From Roseateles sp. (lineage in GTDB: Bacteria; Pseudomonadota; Gammaproteobacteria; Burkholderiales; Burkholderiaceae_C): 64,000 bases of DNA. The stretch covers positions 1-64,000 of the forward strand of contig NZ_JAFAGT010000066.1 of assembly GCF_019237615.1 (NCBI RefSeq), given 5' to 3'. The position numbers and the translations under genes are program-made. The notes below the pieces were generated by a model, which made no database searches, was not told the origin of the DNA, and worked only from the letters and a program-made list of their open reading frames with translations. How positions within the stretch are numbered: position 1 is the first letter of the stretch; every line of letters begins with the position of its first letter. Below, one piece after another: positions 17,864 to 25,914 of the stretch.

Positions 17864-18955
17864 TCAGAGGTGGGGGTAGAGGCGGCCGGGGTTGAAGACG
17901 CCATGCGGGTCGAAGGACGCCTTCAGGCGCTTGTGGATGGCCGCCAGCGGCGCAGAAAGCGGCGCAAAGGCGCCGCAGCCCTTGTCCAGCGCGCGGAACA
18001 GCGTCGCATGCCCGCCCGCGCCGGCCGCGGCCTCGCGCACCGCAGCGGGCTCCAGCGGCGTGACGACCCAGCGCTGCGCGCCACCCCATTCGATCAGCTG
18101 CTCGCCGTGCAGCTTCAGCTCGGGCGCCGTGCTGGGCAGGCTCAGCCGCCACAGCCGGGCGCCGCCAGCCACGGCACGTTCGGCGCCGACGAAGAACTCG
18201 TCGGACTGGTCGCGCAGGCCGGTCCAGAAGGGCTCGGCCAGCTCGGCCGGGATGAGGTCGCCGCCCAGCCTGGCGGTCGCCGCCTCGACGGCCGCCTGCG
18301 CACCCGCGAGGCGCAGCACCAGGGCACCGTCCCACCAGGCACTGGCCTCGATGGGCAGGGGCTGGCCGCCCCAGGCGTTCAAGGCCTGCAGCGCCGCGGA
18401 CTGGGCCAGGTCGAAGCGCAACGTCGCCCCGGCCGCCGGCAGCGGCAACACCTTCAGCGTGACTTCGGCAATCAGGCCCAGCTGGCCCATCGAGCCGGCC
18501 AGCGCGCGGCTGACGTCGAAGCCGGCGACGTTCTTCATCACCGTGCCACCGAAGTTCAGCAGCTCGCCGCGGCCGTTGATGAGGACGGCCCCCAGCAGGT
18601 GGTCACGCACCGAGCCCAGCGCCGCGCGGCTGGGGCCGGACAGGCCGGCCGCCACCATGCCGCCCACGGTACCGCTGCCGCCCGGACCTCCCGCAAAGCG
18701 CGGCGGCTCGAAGGCGAAGCGCTGGCGCTGTTGCGCCAGCCGCGCCTCCACGTCGGCCAACGGCGTGCCGGCCAGCACGCTGATGAAGAGCTCGCTGGGC
18801 TCGTAGGCCGTGATGCCGTTCAGCGCCAGCGTCGACAGCACCTCGCCCCGCGGCGCCTCGCCGTAGAAGTCCTTGCTGCCGTGGCCCGTGACGCGCAGCG
18901 GCGTGCCGGCCTTCCCTGCTTCTTGCAGGCGTGCCTGCAGATCGTCGAAATTCAA
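17864..18955 (-). CDS. glcE: Glycolate oxidase FAD-binding subunit GlcE
   Basis: A 363-residue subunit with a PCMH-type FAD-binding domain (about 1-170): TGHGSKDFYG, GGPGGSGTVGGMVAAG and KNVAGFDVSR are the flavin-contact segments. The C-terminal half ends with the FDPHGVFNPGRLYP motif of this family. The frame is open far upstream, but the natural start is the TTG at 18955, whose last bases overlap the TGA of glcD; this gives LNFDDLQARL and the normal length. A TTG start with stop/start overlap implies coupled translation with glcD. Together with GlcD and GlcF it forms the oxidase. Confidence 0.93.
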   Translation of the reverse strand: MNFDDLQARLQEAGKAGTPLRVTGHGSKDFYGEAPRGEVLSTLALNGITAYEPSELFISVLAGTPLADVEARLAQQRQRFAFEPPRFAGGPGGSGTVGGMVAAGLSGPSRAALGSVRDHLLGAVLINGRGELLNFGGTVMKNVAGFDVSRALAGSMGQLGLIAEVTLKVLPLPAAGATLRFDLAQSAALQALNAWGGQPLPIEASAWWDGALVLRLAGAQAAVEAATARLGGDLIPAELAEPFWTGLRDQSDEFFVGAERAVAGGARLWRLSLPSTAPELKLHGEQLIEWGGAQRWVVTPLEPAAVREAAAGAGGHATLFRALDKGCGAFAPLSAPLAAIHKRLKASFDPHGVFNPGRLYPHL

Positions 18956-20436
18956 AACCGCTCCAGCTCGGGAAAGGCCAGCAGGCCGCGCCTGACATGC
19001 ATGCGGCCGTACTCGGCGCAGCGGCTCAGCGTCGGGATCTGCTTGCCGGGGTTCAGCGTGCCGGCCGGGTCGAAGGCGCTCTTCAGCGCCAGCATCTGCT
19101 CGCGCTCCGCGGCGCTGAACTGCACGCACATCGAGTTGAGCTTCTCGACGCCCACGCCATGCTCGCCCGTCACCGTGCCGCCCAGGGCGACGCTGCGCTC
19201 CAGGATCTCGGCGCCGAACTGCTCGCAGCGCTGCAGCTGGTCGGGATCGTTGGCGTCGAACAGGATCAGCGGATGCAGGTTGCCGTCGCCGGCATGGAAG
19301 ACGTTGGCGCAGCGCAGGCCGTACTTCTTCTCCATCTGCTGGATGTCCAGCAGGATGGTGGCCAGGTGCTTGCGCGGGATGGTGGAGTCCATGCACATGT
19401 AGTCGGGGCTGATGCGCCCGGACGCCGGGAAGGCGTTCTTGCGGCCGCTCCAGAAGCGCAGCCGCTGCGCCTCATCGGCGCTGACCTGGCAGCGCGTCGC
19501 GCCGCTGGCCTGCAGCACCGCCTCCATCTTGGCGACCTCCTCGGCCACCTCCTCCGGCGTGCCATCGCTCTCGCACAGCAGGATGGCCTCGGCGTCGAGG
19601 TCGTAGCCGGCGTGCACGAAGTCCTCCACCGCCGCCGTCATCGGCTTGTCCATCATCTCCAGGCCGGCCGGGATGATGCCCGCCGCGATGATGGCCGCGA
19701 CCGCGTCGCCGGCCTTGCGCACGTCGTCGAAGCTGGCCATGATGCAGCGCGCCAGCATGGGCTTGGGCACCAGCTTCACGGTGACCTCGGTGACGACGGC
19801 CAGCATGCCCTCGCTACCCACCACCAGCGCCAGCAGATCCAGGCCCGCCGCATCCAGCGCCTCGCTGCCGAACTCGATGGCCTCGCCCTCCACCGTGAAG
19901 CCGCGCACGCGCAGCACGTTGTGCAGCGTCAGCCCGTACTTCAGGCAGTGCACGCCGCCGCTGTTCTCGGCGATGTTGCCGCCTATGGTGCAGGCGATCT
20001 GGCTGCTGGGGTCGGGCGCGTAGTACAGGCCATGGGCGGCAGCCGCCTCGCTGATCGCGAGGTTGCGCACGCCGCACTGCACGCGTGCCGTGCGGGCCAG
20101 CGGGTCGATCTGCAGGATCTGGTTGAACTTGCCCAGCGCCAGCGTGAGGCCGGCCGCATGCGGCATCGCGCCTCCCGACAGGCCCGTGCCCGCGCCGCGC
20201 GCAACGACCGGCACGGCCAGCGCGTGGCAGGCCTTCAGCACGGCGGCCACCTGGGCCTCGGTCTCGGGCAGGGCCACGGCCAGCGGCCGCTGGCGGTAGG
20301 CGGTGAGCCCGTCGCACTCGTAGGGCGTGGTGCTCTCGGTGGTCCACAGCAGCGCGTGCGGCGGCAGCAGCGGCTCGAGGGCCTGCACCAGCCGGGCTTG
20401 CGCGGCGGGGTCGGCGGCGACGGATTCAGCAATCAT
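18952..20436 (-). CDS. glcD: Glycolate oxidase FAD-linked catalytic subunit
   Basis: The 494-residue flavoprotein that oxidises glycolate. Start: ATG at 20436 (MIAESVAADP), since the upstream extension to 20463 has no coding character. FAD-binding segments: ARGAGTGLSGGAMPH (about 85-100), GGNIAENSGGVHCLKYG (about 150) and VVGSEGML (about 205). The C-terminal FAD-oxidase domain has HAGDGNLHP (about 385) and GEHGVGVEK (about 430), ending with FDPAGTLNPGK. It is the first gene of glcDEF and starts 66 bases after the phaM stop. No divergent glcC-type regulator is present. Confidence 0.97.
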   Translation of the reverse strand: MIAESVAADPAAQARLVQALEPLLPPHALLWTTESTTPYECDGLTAYRQRPLAVALPETEAQVAAVLKACHALAVPVVARGAGTGLSGGAMPHAAGLTLALGKFNQILQIDPLARTARVQCGVRNLAISEAAAAHGLYYAPDPSSQIACTIGGNIAENSGGVHCLKYGLTLHNVLRVRGFTVEGEAIEFGSEALDAAGLDLLALVVGSEGMLAVVTEVTVKLVPKPMLARCIMASFDDVRKAGDAVAAIIAAGIIPAGLEMMDKPMTAAVEDFVHAGYDLDAEAILLCESDGTPEEVAEEVAKMEAVLQASGATRCQVSADEAQRLRFWSGRKNAFPASGRISPDYMCMDSTIPRKHLATILLDIQQMEKKYGLRCANVFHAGDGNLHPLILFDANDPDQLQRCEQFGAEILERSVALGGTVTGEHGVGVEKLNSMCVQFSAAEREQMLALKSAFDPAGTLNPGKQIPTLSRCAEYGRMHVRRGLLAFPELERF

Positions 20437-20502
20437 GACGGCCCGGACTTTAGCGGCCCGCACCGCCTGCCAGGGGCCGGGCGCGAGCCGCTGACGGCGG
20501 CG

Positions 20503-21219
20503 TCAGGCCTTGCCGCGCTTGGCGGCGACTGCCTTGGACGCCGGCTTGCGCGCCGCGGGCTTGGGCGCGACGCCGGCCGACAAGCCCTTGGCGACGCTGC
20601 CCACCACCGCACCGGGCATGGTGGCCGCGCGCTTGAGCGTGTCGCTGGCGGCGTCGAAGCTCTGCTTGACCAGCGTGCCGGCGAGGTTCTTGGCCGCGTC
20701 GGTGGCGGTGTCCTTCATCGCCGTGGTGGCGAGCTGCGTGAACTGCTGGCTCAGCGCAGTCCACCACTGCGTCGGGTCCACGACGCCGACCGGCGCCGCC
20801 TTGGCGGCCACGCTCTTGACGGCCTTGGCGGGGGTCTTGGCCGCCGTCTTCACGGCCGCCTTGGCCACGGGCGCCGCGGCGGCCGCGACCTCGGACGGGA
20901 CGCCGGGCCAGGCCGGCGCGTCGACGGGCAGCTTGAGGCTGTCGCGCAGGTCGGCCAGCGGCACGTTCATGGACTTCAGCGTGGACAGCGTCATGCGCTG
21001 CACCTCCAGCGCCTGGATGGTGGCGCCCAGCATGCGGGCGTTCTGCTCCAGCCAGAACTGCACGGTGCGCAGCTCCTCGATGCGCTTGGCCAGCTCCTCG
21101 GGGTTGATCGTGGGCGCCACCCACTGGCCTATGCCCGGCAGCGCCGAGCCGGCGTTCTTGACCAGGCTCTGCAGGAACTCGAAACCGGGCACGAACTTGG
21201 TGAAGCTGTTGTCGGTCAT
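20503..21219 (-). CDS. phaM: Polyhydroxyalkanoate granule protein, PhaM family
   Basis: PhaM links carbon-storage granules to the nucleoid and activates PHA synthase in Ralstonia. The 238-residue protein starts at ATG 21219 (MTDNSFTKFVPGFEFLQSLV). Residues about 5-90 form the conserved helical part, with GQWVAPTINPEELAKRIEEL and QFWLEQNARMLGATIQALEV, which I recognise as the PhaM/phasin-associated domain. The C-terminal 120 residues are Ala/Lys/Pro-rich (AAKTPAKAVKSVAAKA; PAARKPASKAVAAKR), a histone-like tail expected to bind DNA. No pha biosynthesis genes lie in the window. It follows the TraB/GumN gene by 25 bases and precedes glcD. Confidence 0.85.
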   Translation of the reverse strand: MTDNSFTKFVPGFEFLQSLVKNAGSALPGIGQWVAPTINPEELAKRIEELRTVQFWLEQNARMLGATIQALEVQRMTLSTLKSMNVPLADLRDSLKLPVDAPAWPGVPSEVAAAAAPVAKAAVKTAAKTPAKAVKSVAAKAAPVGVVDPTQWWTALSQQFTQLATTAMKDTATDAAKNLAGTLVKQSFDAASDTLKRAATMPGAVVGSVAKGLSAGVAPKPAARKPASKAVAAKRGKA

Positions 21220-21244
21220 GGTGTGTCTCCTGTGATGGGCCATC

Positions 21245-22159
21245 CTACTTGCTGGGCCACAGGGCTTCGACGTCGAAGCCCTCGGCCGCCAGCAGCCGGG
21301 GCAAGGCCTGCGGCCCGCTCATGTGCAGCGCGCCGACGGCCACCAGCAGGCGCTGGCCGGCACCGTGCAGCGCGGTGATGCGGGCGGCCAGCAGCACGTT
21401 GCGGTCGTCGTTGACGCGCTTGAGCCAGGCACGCTCGGCGGCGGTGTCCGCGCAGGCGCACCAGCGCGGGTAGTCCGCCAGCGTCTTCAGGTCGCCGCGC
21501 GACCAGGCCGTGGCGAGCTTGCGCAGCGGCGCCCGCACCTGGCCGCCACGCAGCTGGCGCAGCGTGCCGTCGACGACGGCCGGCAGCTCGGCCGCCTCCG
21601 GCGCCAGCGCATCCAGCTGCTCCTCCACGCTCTCCAGCGACTGCACCGGCCGCCCCTCGCGCCGCGCCCAGGCCAGCAGCATCTGCTCCTGGCCGAAGCC
21701 GGGGTCGAAGCCGTCGCGGCGCGCCTCCAGCAGCGTCAGCGTGGCGAGCTGCAGCATCACCGGCAGCGCGCTCAGGGCCCCCGGCGGCAGGCAGGCGGCG
21801 CGGGCCTGGGCCTCGATCTGGCGGGCCTGGGCCGGCGCCGGTGCCTCGTCCTGAGGCCGGGTGGCCAGCGCGGCACCGACGTCGGCGGGGTCCAGCTCGA
21901 CGGCCAGCACCTCGGTCGCCGCCCAGGCGGCACGCAGCGCCGGGCCGGGGTAGGCCCAGTCGGCCTTGCCGACATGCAGGCTGCCGAACAGATAGCTGCT
22001 GTGGCCGCCGCGGCTGATGCGCCACAGCAGGCCGCGGTCGGGCGCGCCGGTGGCCCAGGCCGCCGCCTGCCCGGCGTCGGGCAGGGTCGGCACCGGCGGG
22101 CAGGCCGCGTGGGCGCCGCCGGCCAGCAGCGCAAGAGAAAGCAGCAGGGGTCGGATCAT
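21245..22159 (-). CDS. TraB/GumN family protein
   Basis: A 304-residue exported protein; the signal peptide is MIRPLLLSLALLAGGAHA. It has the family hallmarks: LLWRISRGGHSSYLFGSLHVG (a GxxH motif near the start, about 50), VLAVELDP (about 85), and near the end LLVAVGALHMSGPQALPRLL (second GALH motif). These metalloprotease-like proteins are widespread, and the function of most is unknown. It overlaps the upstream retropepsin gene by 4 bases (ATGA), so the two exported proteins are co-translated. Confidence 0.85.
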   Translation of the reverse strand: MIRPLLLSLALLAGGAHAACPPVPTLPDAGQAAAWATGAPDRGLLWRISRGGHSSYLFGSLHVGKADWAYPGPALRAAWAATEVLAVELDPADVGAALATRPQDEAPAPAQARQIEAQARAACLPPGALSALPVMLQLATLTLLEARRDGFDPGFGQEQMLLAWARREGRPVQSLESVEEQLDALAPEAAELPAVVDGTLRQLRGGQVRAPLRKLATAWSRGDLKTLADYPRWCACADTAAERAWLKRVNDDRNVLLAARITALHGAGQRLLVAVGALHMSGPQALPRLLAAEGFDVEALWPSK

Positions 22160-22641
22160 TCTTTGGGCTCGATGCGGAGTTCGCCGGGTTTCTGGGAGAA
22201 ATGCAGCCGGCCCAGCACGTCCATGCCCAGCAGTGGCGCCTCGAGGTCGGGCAGCACGGTCACAGGCAGCTTGTCGGCGCGCACGCCGCCGTCCAGCGCG
22301 ATGTCGGCCCGCGCGACGAAGCCACGGGCGGTGCCGCCGGCCGTCTGCGTGCGCACCGCGCCCAGCGGCTTGAGGCCGGCGCGCTCGGCCAGGCGCTGCG
22401 GCAGGGCCGTCGACGTGGCGCCGGTGTCGACGAGGAAGTCCACTTCGATGTCGCCCACGCGGCCGGGCCAGTGGAAATGGCCGTCGTCCGCGCGCGTCAG
22501 CACGATGGCCGTGCCGGCCAGCCTGAAGCGGCTGGCCTCGCGCTCGCGCTCCCAGGCCTTGAAGCCCAGGAACAGCACGAGGAACACGAGCAGCCAGATC
22601 GTGAGCAGCTTGAAGCTGTGGGAGAGGTCTTGTTGCGCCAC
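22156..22641 (-). CDS. Retropepsin-like aspartic protease, membrane-anchored
   Basis: A 161-residue protein from the GTG at 22641 (MAQQDLSHSFKLL). One transmembrane helix (about 12-30) leads to a single retropepsin domain with the catalytic VDTGATSTALP (about 75-85) and the flap/second-loop region LLGMDVLGRLHFS near the C-terminus. It belongs to the TIGR02281-type clan AA proteases, which act as homodimers. The chain likely faces the periplasm. It overlaps the TraB/GumN gene and is divergent from the DUF6265 gene. The substrate is unknown. Confidence 0.85.
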   Translation of the reverse strand: MAQQDLSHSFKLLTIWLLVFLVLFLGFKAWEREREASRFRLAGTAIVLTRADDGHFHWPGRVGDIEVDFLVDTGATSTALPQRLAERAGLKPLGAVRTQTAGGTARGFVARADIALDGGVRADKLPVTVLPDLEAPLLGMDVLGRLHFSQKPGELRIEPKE

Positions 22642-22711
22642 GGTGCGACGATGCCACAAGCCGGCCGGCGCCGGTTTGCGCGGGCCCCTGCGGCAGCCCA
22701 GAATCGCCGGC

Positions 22712-23170
22712 ATGAAGCCCCTCATCGCCGTTCTGCTGTCGGCGGCCTGCGCCGCGGCCCAGGCCGACCCCTTCGCCCCCGTTGCCTGGCTGGCCGGCTG
22801 CTGGAGCCAGCAGGGGCGCGAGGCCGGCTCGGTCGAGCACTGGATGGCGCCGGCCGGCGGCGTCATGCTGGGCATGGCGCGCATGCTGAAGAACGGGCGC
22901 GTCGTCGAGTTCGAGTTCATGCAGATCCGCGCCGATGCCGATGGCCGGCTCAGCTTCGTCGCCCAGCCGCAGGGCCGGCCGCCGACGGCGTTCCCGCTGT
23001 TGCGCCAGGCCGAGGCCGAGGCCGTGTTCGAGAATCCGGCGCACGACTTCCCGCAGCGCGTGCTGTACCGCCGCGAGGCGGCCGACCGGCTGGTGGCCCG
23101 CATCGAGGGCCGGAGCAACGGCCAGGAGCGCGGCATCGACTTCCCCATGCAGCGCACGGCCTGCCCGTGA
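22712..23170 (+). CDS. DUF6265 family exported protein
   Basis: A 152-residue protein with a signal peptide (MKPLIAVLLSAACAAAQA). The rest is a lipocalin-like domain of the DUF6265 type: VAWLAGCWSQQG (about 27-38), SVEHWMAPAGGVMLGMARML (about 45-64), and PAHDFPQRVLYRR (about 112-124) leading to the final FPMQRTACP. The function is unknown; the fold suggests binding of a small hydrophobic ligand. Its stop overlaps the GTG of the next gene (GTGA), so the two are coupled. Confidence 0.8.
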   Translation: MKPLIAVLLSAACAAAQADPFAPVAWLAGCWSQQGREAGSVEHWMAPAGGVMLGMARMLKNGRVVEFEFMQIRADADGRLSFVAQPQGRPPTAFPLLRQAEAEAVFENPAHDFPQRVLYRREAADRLVARIEGRSNGQERGIDFPMQRTACP

Positions 23171-23637
23171 AGGCACTGCTCGCCGCGCTGCTGCTGGCCG
23201 GTGCTGCCGACGACGAGCGGCTGCTGAACCGCTTCGACGATCCCTTCGAGGCGGTGTCGGCCGACATCGCCGACTGCCCGGAGCCGCGCGGCCCGCGGAT
23301 CACGGCCGCCGAGGCGCGCGTGCAGGCCCACCACCGCGCCGAGCGCGGCACCACCTGCTGGCTCGCCGGCCGGTGCAGCGAACCCAACGCCTACCGGTTC
23401 GACGCCGCGATCGCCGCCACGCTGCGCGAGGCGCTGCGGGACACGCCGGCCCTGCACCCCAGCAGCCTGTGGTTCACCGTGCAGGGTCGCATCGTCTACC
23501 TGGAAGGCTGCGTCGATGGCGCGGCGCAGGCGGTGGCGCTGGAGGTCCGGGCGCGCGGACTGCCGGACGTCCAGCAGGCCCTGGCCCTGGTACGGGTCGG
23601 CCCCGGCGGCCCCCTGCCCTACCGGCGCATGCCGTGA
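23167..23637 (+). CDS. Small exported protein with a BON-like C-terminal domain
   Basis: A 156-residue protein beginning at GTG 23167 inside the previous stop codon. The first residues (MKALLAALLLAGAADD) are a short signal sequence. The middle has four cysteines (DCPEP, TCWLAGRC, and GC in the last third) that could form disulfides. Residues about 100-150 (SSLWFTVQGRIVYLEGCVD, then RGLPDVQQALALV) read like a BON domain, a small periplasmic fold that binds lipids. I do not know a named family for the whole protein. Confidence 0.65.
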   Translation: MKALLAALLLAGAADDERLLNRFDDPFEAVSADIADCPEPRGPRITAAEARVQAHHRAERGTTCWLAGRCSEPNAYRFDAAIAATLREALRDTPALHPSSLWFTVQGRIVYLEGCVDGAAQAVALEVRARGLPDVQQALALVRVGPGGPLPYRRMP

Positions 23638-23688
23638 GCCTGCCGGAACGGCTCGCCAACGCCAACGCCGGCGCGGACGGCCGACGCG

Positions 23689-24588
23689 TCAGCGGCTGCC
23701 GAAGTCCCGGGCCGGCAGCGTCAGCAGGAAGGCGTGCAGGCCGCGCAGATCGACGTCGTTCATCTGCGACAGCGACGCAAAGGGCATGACGGCGATGGCG
23801 CCGCCGTCCGGGCGCTTGCCGCTCTTGATCATCGCGATGAAGGCATCGGCGCTGGGATAGCGCGCCATCGCACTGCCGCTGCCGGGCGTCAGGTTGGCGG
23901 CGGCCGGCCAGTCCGGCGGGCCGCCGGGGATCTTGCCGCCGCCAAAGCCCTGGCCATGACAGCCCACGCACATCTGCGCGACGTAGCGCCCATGCACCGC
24001 CGTCGGCCCCTCAGGCACCGGCGCGGGCGGCGGCAGGCCGTGGTCGATCTTGGCGGCTGCATCCTGGATCAGGCCAAGGCCGTAGAGCACGCGCACCGGC
24101 GGCGGCAGCCGGATGAGCGTCGTCTCGCCGCTGACCGCGGGCATCTGCTTCACGTAGGCGATCAGCGCGCCGAGGTCGGCGTCGGTGAAGCGGTTGTAGT
24201 CCTCGCTGGGCATGACCAGCAGCGGCCGGCCTTCGGTACTGAGGCCGTGGCGGATGGCGCGCACCCAGTCCTCGACGCGGTAGGCCGCCGTCGCCGAGCC
24301 GGGCCCGGCGCTGATGTGGGGCGTGACGACCAGCATGCCGCCGCTGTCGATGGCCTTGCGCCCGGCGCCCTCGGCGCCATGGCAGTCCGCGCAGCCGCGC
24401 GAGTTGAAGAGGTAGCGGCCGCGCTCGATGGCGGCCACGTCCGTGGGCAGGGCCAGGGGCGCGATGCTGACATCGACGCGGCGAGCCATCTTGCGCTCGG
24501 CCTGCAGCCAGCCTATGGCAGCCAGGGCGGCGGCGGCGATCAGCAGCAACCCGACGGCGATGCCCAGCCACTTGAGGAGCCTGTTCAT
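23689..24588 (-). CDS. Membrane-anchored diheme cytochrome c
   Basis: A 299-residue protein from ATG 24588, chosen for its AAGGAGAGG upstream; it starts MNRLLKWLGIAV. An N-terminal hydrophobic helix (about 8-32) anchors two cytochrome c domains: CADCH (about 66) with the distal Met probably in VMPSEDY (about 125), and CVGCH (about 209) with VMPFASL (about 265). Such proteins carry electrons between periplasmic dehydrogenases and oxidases. It lies 45 bases after the stop of the last ABC permease in the same direction, so it may be read from the exporter operon, though no functional link is obvious. Confidence 0.88.
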   Translation of the reverse strand: MNRLLKWLGIAVGLLLIAAAALAAIGWLQAERKMARRVDVSIAPLALPTDVAAIERGRYLFNSRGCADCHGAEGAGRKAIDSGGMLVVTPHISAGPGSATAAYRVEDWVRAIRHGLSTEGRPLLVMPSEDYNRFTDADLGALIAYVKQMPAVSGETTLIRLPPPVRVLYGLGLIQDAAAKIDHGLPPPAPVPEGPTAVHGRYVAQMCVGCHGQGFGGGKIPGGPPDWPAAANLTPGSGSAMARYPSADAFIAMIKSGKRPDGGAIAVMPFASLSQMNDVDLRGLHAFLLTLPARDFGSR

Positions 24589-24633
24589 AACCTCTCCTTG
24601 CCGCACGGCGGCGCCGCGCGCTCGGACTATGGC

Positions 24634-25914
24634 TCAGGCCCGGAGCGCCGCCACTGCGGACAAACGCGCAGCCCGGCGGGCCGGCACCCAGACGGCCAGC
24701 TGGCCCAGGATCCACAGCGCCAGCGCGCCGGCGGGCAAGTAGATCCAGGGCAGGCGCGGCAGCTCGTAGCTCTGCATCAGCAACTGGCTCAGGCCCCAGG
24801 CGCCACCCAGGCCGATGACGATGCCGGTCGTCGTCAGCAACAGGTTCTCGAGCTGGAAGTAGCGCAGGATCTGGCCCTCGGTGGCGCCCAGCGCGCGGCG
24901 CGTGCCGATCATGCGTGTGCGCTGCTGCACCCAGAAGCTGGCCAGGCCCACGATGCCCATGGCCGTGACGAGCAGCAGCGCCACGCAGACGCCGCCCATC
25001 AGCCATGCCATCGCACGGTCCTGGGCGTAGAAGCTGGCGCGCATGCTGGCCAGCGGCTGGCCCTGCGTCACGACGCGGCCACGGCCGCCATCCTCCAGCA
25101 CGGTCGTCGCGGCCTTGATCAGCGCATCCAGCCGGCCCGGCTCGGTGCGGATGACGTAGGCGCCGCCACCGCGCAGCGGCAGGATCATCGCGCCGCCGCC
25201 GCCGTCGCCGCCGCGGGCGCGGTGCAACTGGGTGTGCGTCAGCGTGTCGACGACGCCGACGACGGTCGACGGCGAGCTGCCGAAGATATAGATGGTCTTG
25301 CCCACCGCCGAGCGGCCGGGGAAGAGTTTGTCCGCCATCACCCTGTTGATGATGATCTGGCCGATCTTGGGCTCGGCGACGCTGAAGGCCTGGAAGTTGT
25401 CCAGGATCTCGTCGGCCGTGAAATTGCGGCCCTCCAGCAGCTTCAGGCCAAAGGTCGGCAGCATCTGCTCGTCGGCCGCGTACTGCGCCGCGACGACTCG
25501 GATGCCCTTGTTGTCCGGTTCCAGCGAGACGCCGCTGTTGTTGCTGTTGTTGCCATAGACGATCTGGTTGACGACCGTGGCGGACTTGACGCCGGGCAGC
25601 GCGCGCACCCGCGCCAGATCCTCGGCCACGATGCCCGCGGTGCGCTCGGGCGGCTGTGGCTTGCTGGCACGCAGGTTCAGCACGGCGAGCTCGGACTCCA
25701 CCAGGCCGCTGTCGGTGTTCAGCGCCTGGACGCGGGTCTGGATCAGGTGCAGCGCATTGGTGACGATGGCGCAGGAGAGCGCCACCTCCAGCACGATGAG
25801 GCCGGCCGCGATCTTGTGGCGACGCAGCGTCGACAGGATGGGCATCAGGTCGGCCAGCGGCCGCGCGGCCGGCCGGGGGGCGGAGATCGGGGCGGGCATG
25901 GGGATCGTAGTCAT
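24634..25914 (-). CDS. FtsX-like ABC transporter permease (second of two)
   Basis: A 426-residue MacB/FtsX-type permease. TM1 is at about 35-58, a large periplasmic MacB-PCD domain at about 60-290 (including LKLLEGRNFTADE and MADKLFPGRSAVGKTIYIFG), and three more helices at about 300-325, 350-375 and 390-410. The coupling segment between TM2 and TM3 reads RMIGTRRALGATEGQILRYF, the usual contact with the ATPase. Its ATG overlaps the stop of the upstream permease by one base (TGATG). The two permeases are of different sequence and probably form a heterodimer with the ATPase at 28498-29193. Confidence 0.9.
   Translation of the reverse strand: MTTIPMPAPISAPRPAARPLADLMPILSTLRRHKIAAGLIVLEVALSCAIVTNALHLIQTRVQALNTDSGLVESELAVLNLRASKPQPPERTAGIVAEDLARVRALPGVKSATVVNQIVYGNNSNNSGVSLEPDNKGIRVVAAQYAADEQMLPTFGLKLLEGRNFTADEILDNFQAFSVAEPKIGQIIINRVMADKLFPGRSAVGKTIYIFGSSPSTVVGVVDTLTHTQLHRARGGDGGGGAMILPLRGGGAYVIRTEPGRLDALIKAATTVLEDGGRGRVVTQGQPLASMRASFYAQDRAMAWLMGGVCVALLLVTAMGIVGLASFWVQQRTRMIGTRRALGATEGQILRYFQLENLLLTTTGIVIGLGGAWGLSQLLMQSYELPRLPWIYLPAGALALWILGQLAVWVPARRAARLSAVAALRA

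Noticed and set aside
16661-21378. Two very long plus-strand frames opposite glcF, glcE, glcD and phaM
   Set aside because: They are shadows of well-supported minus-strand genes, with no recognisable protein features.
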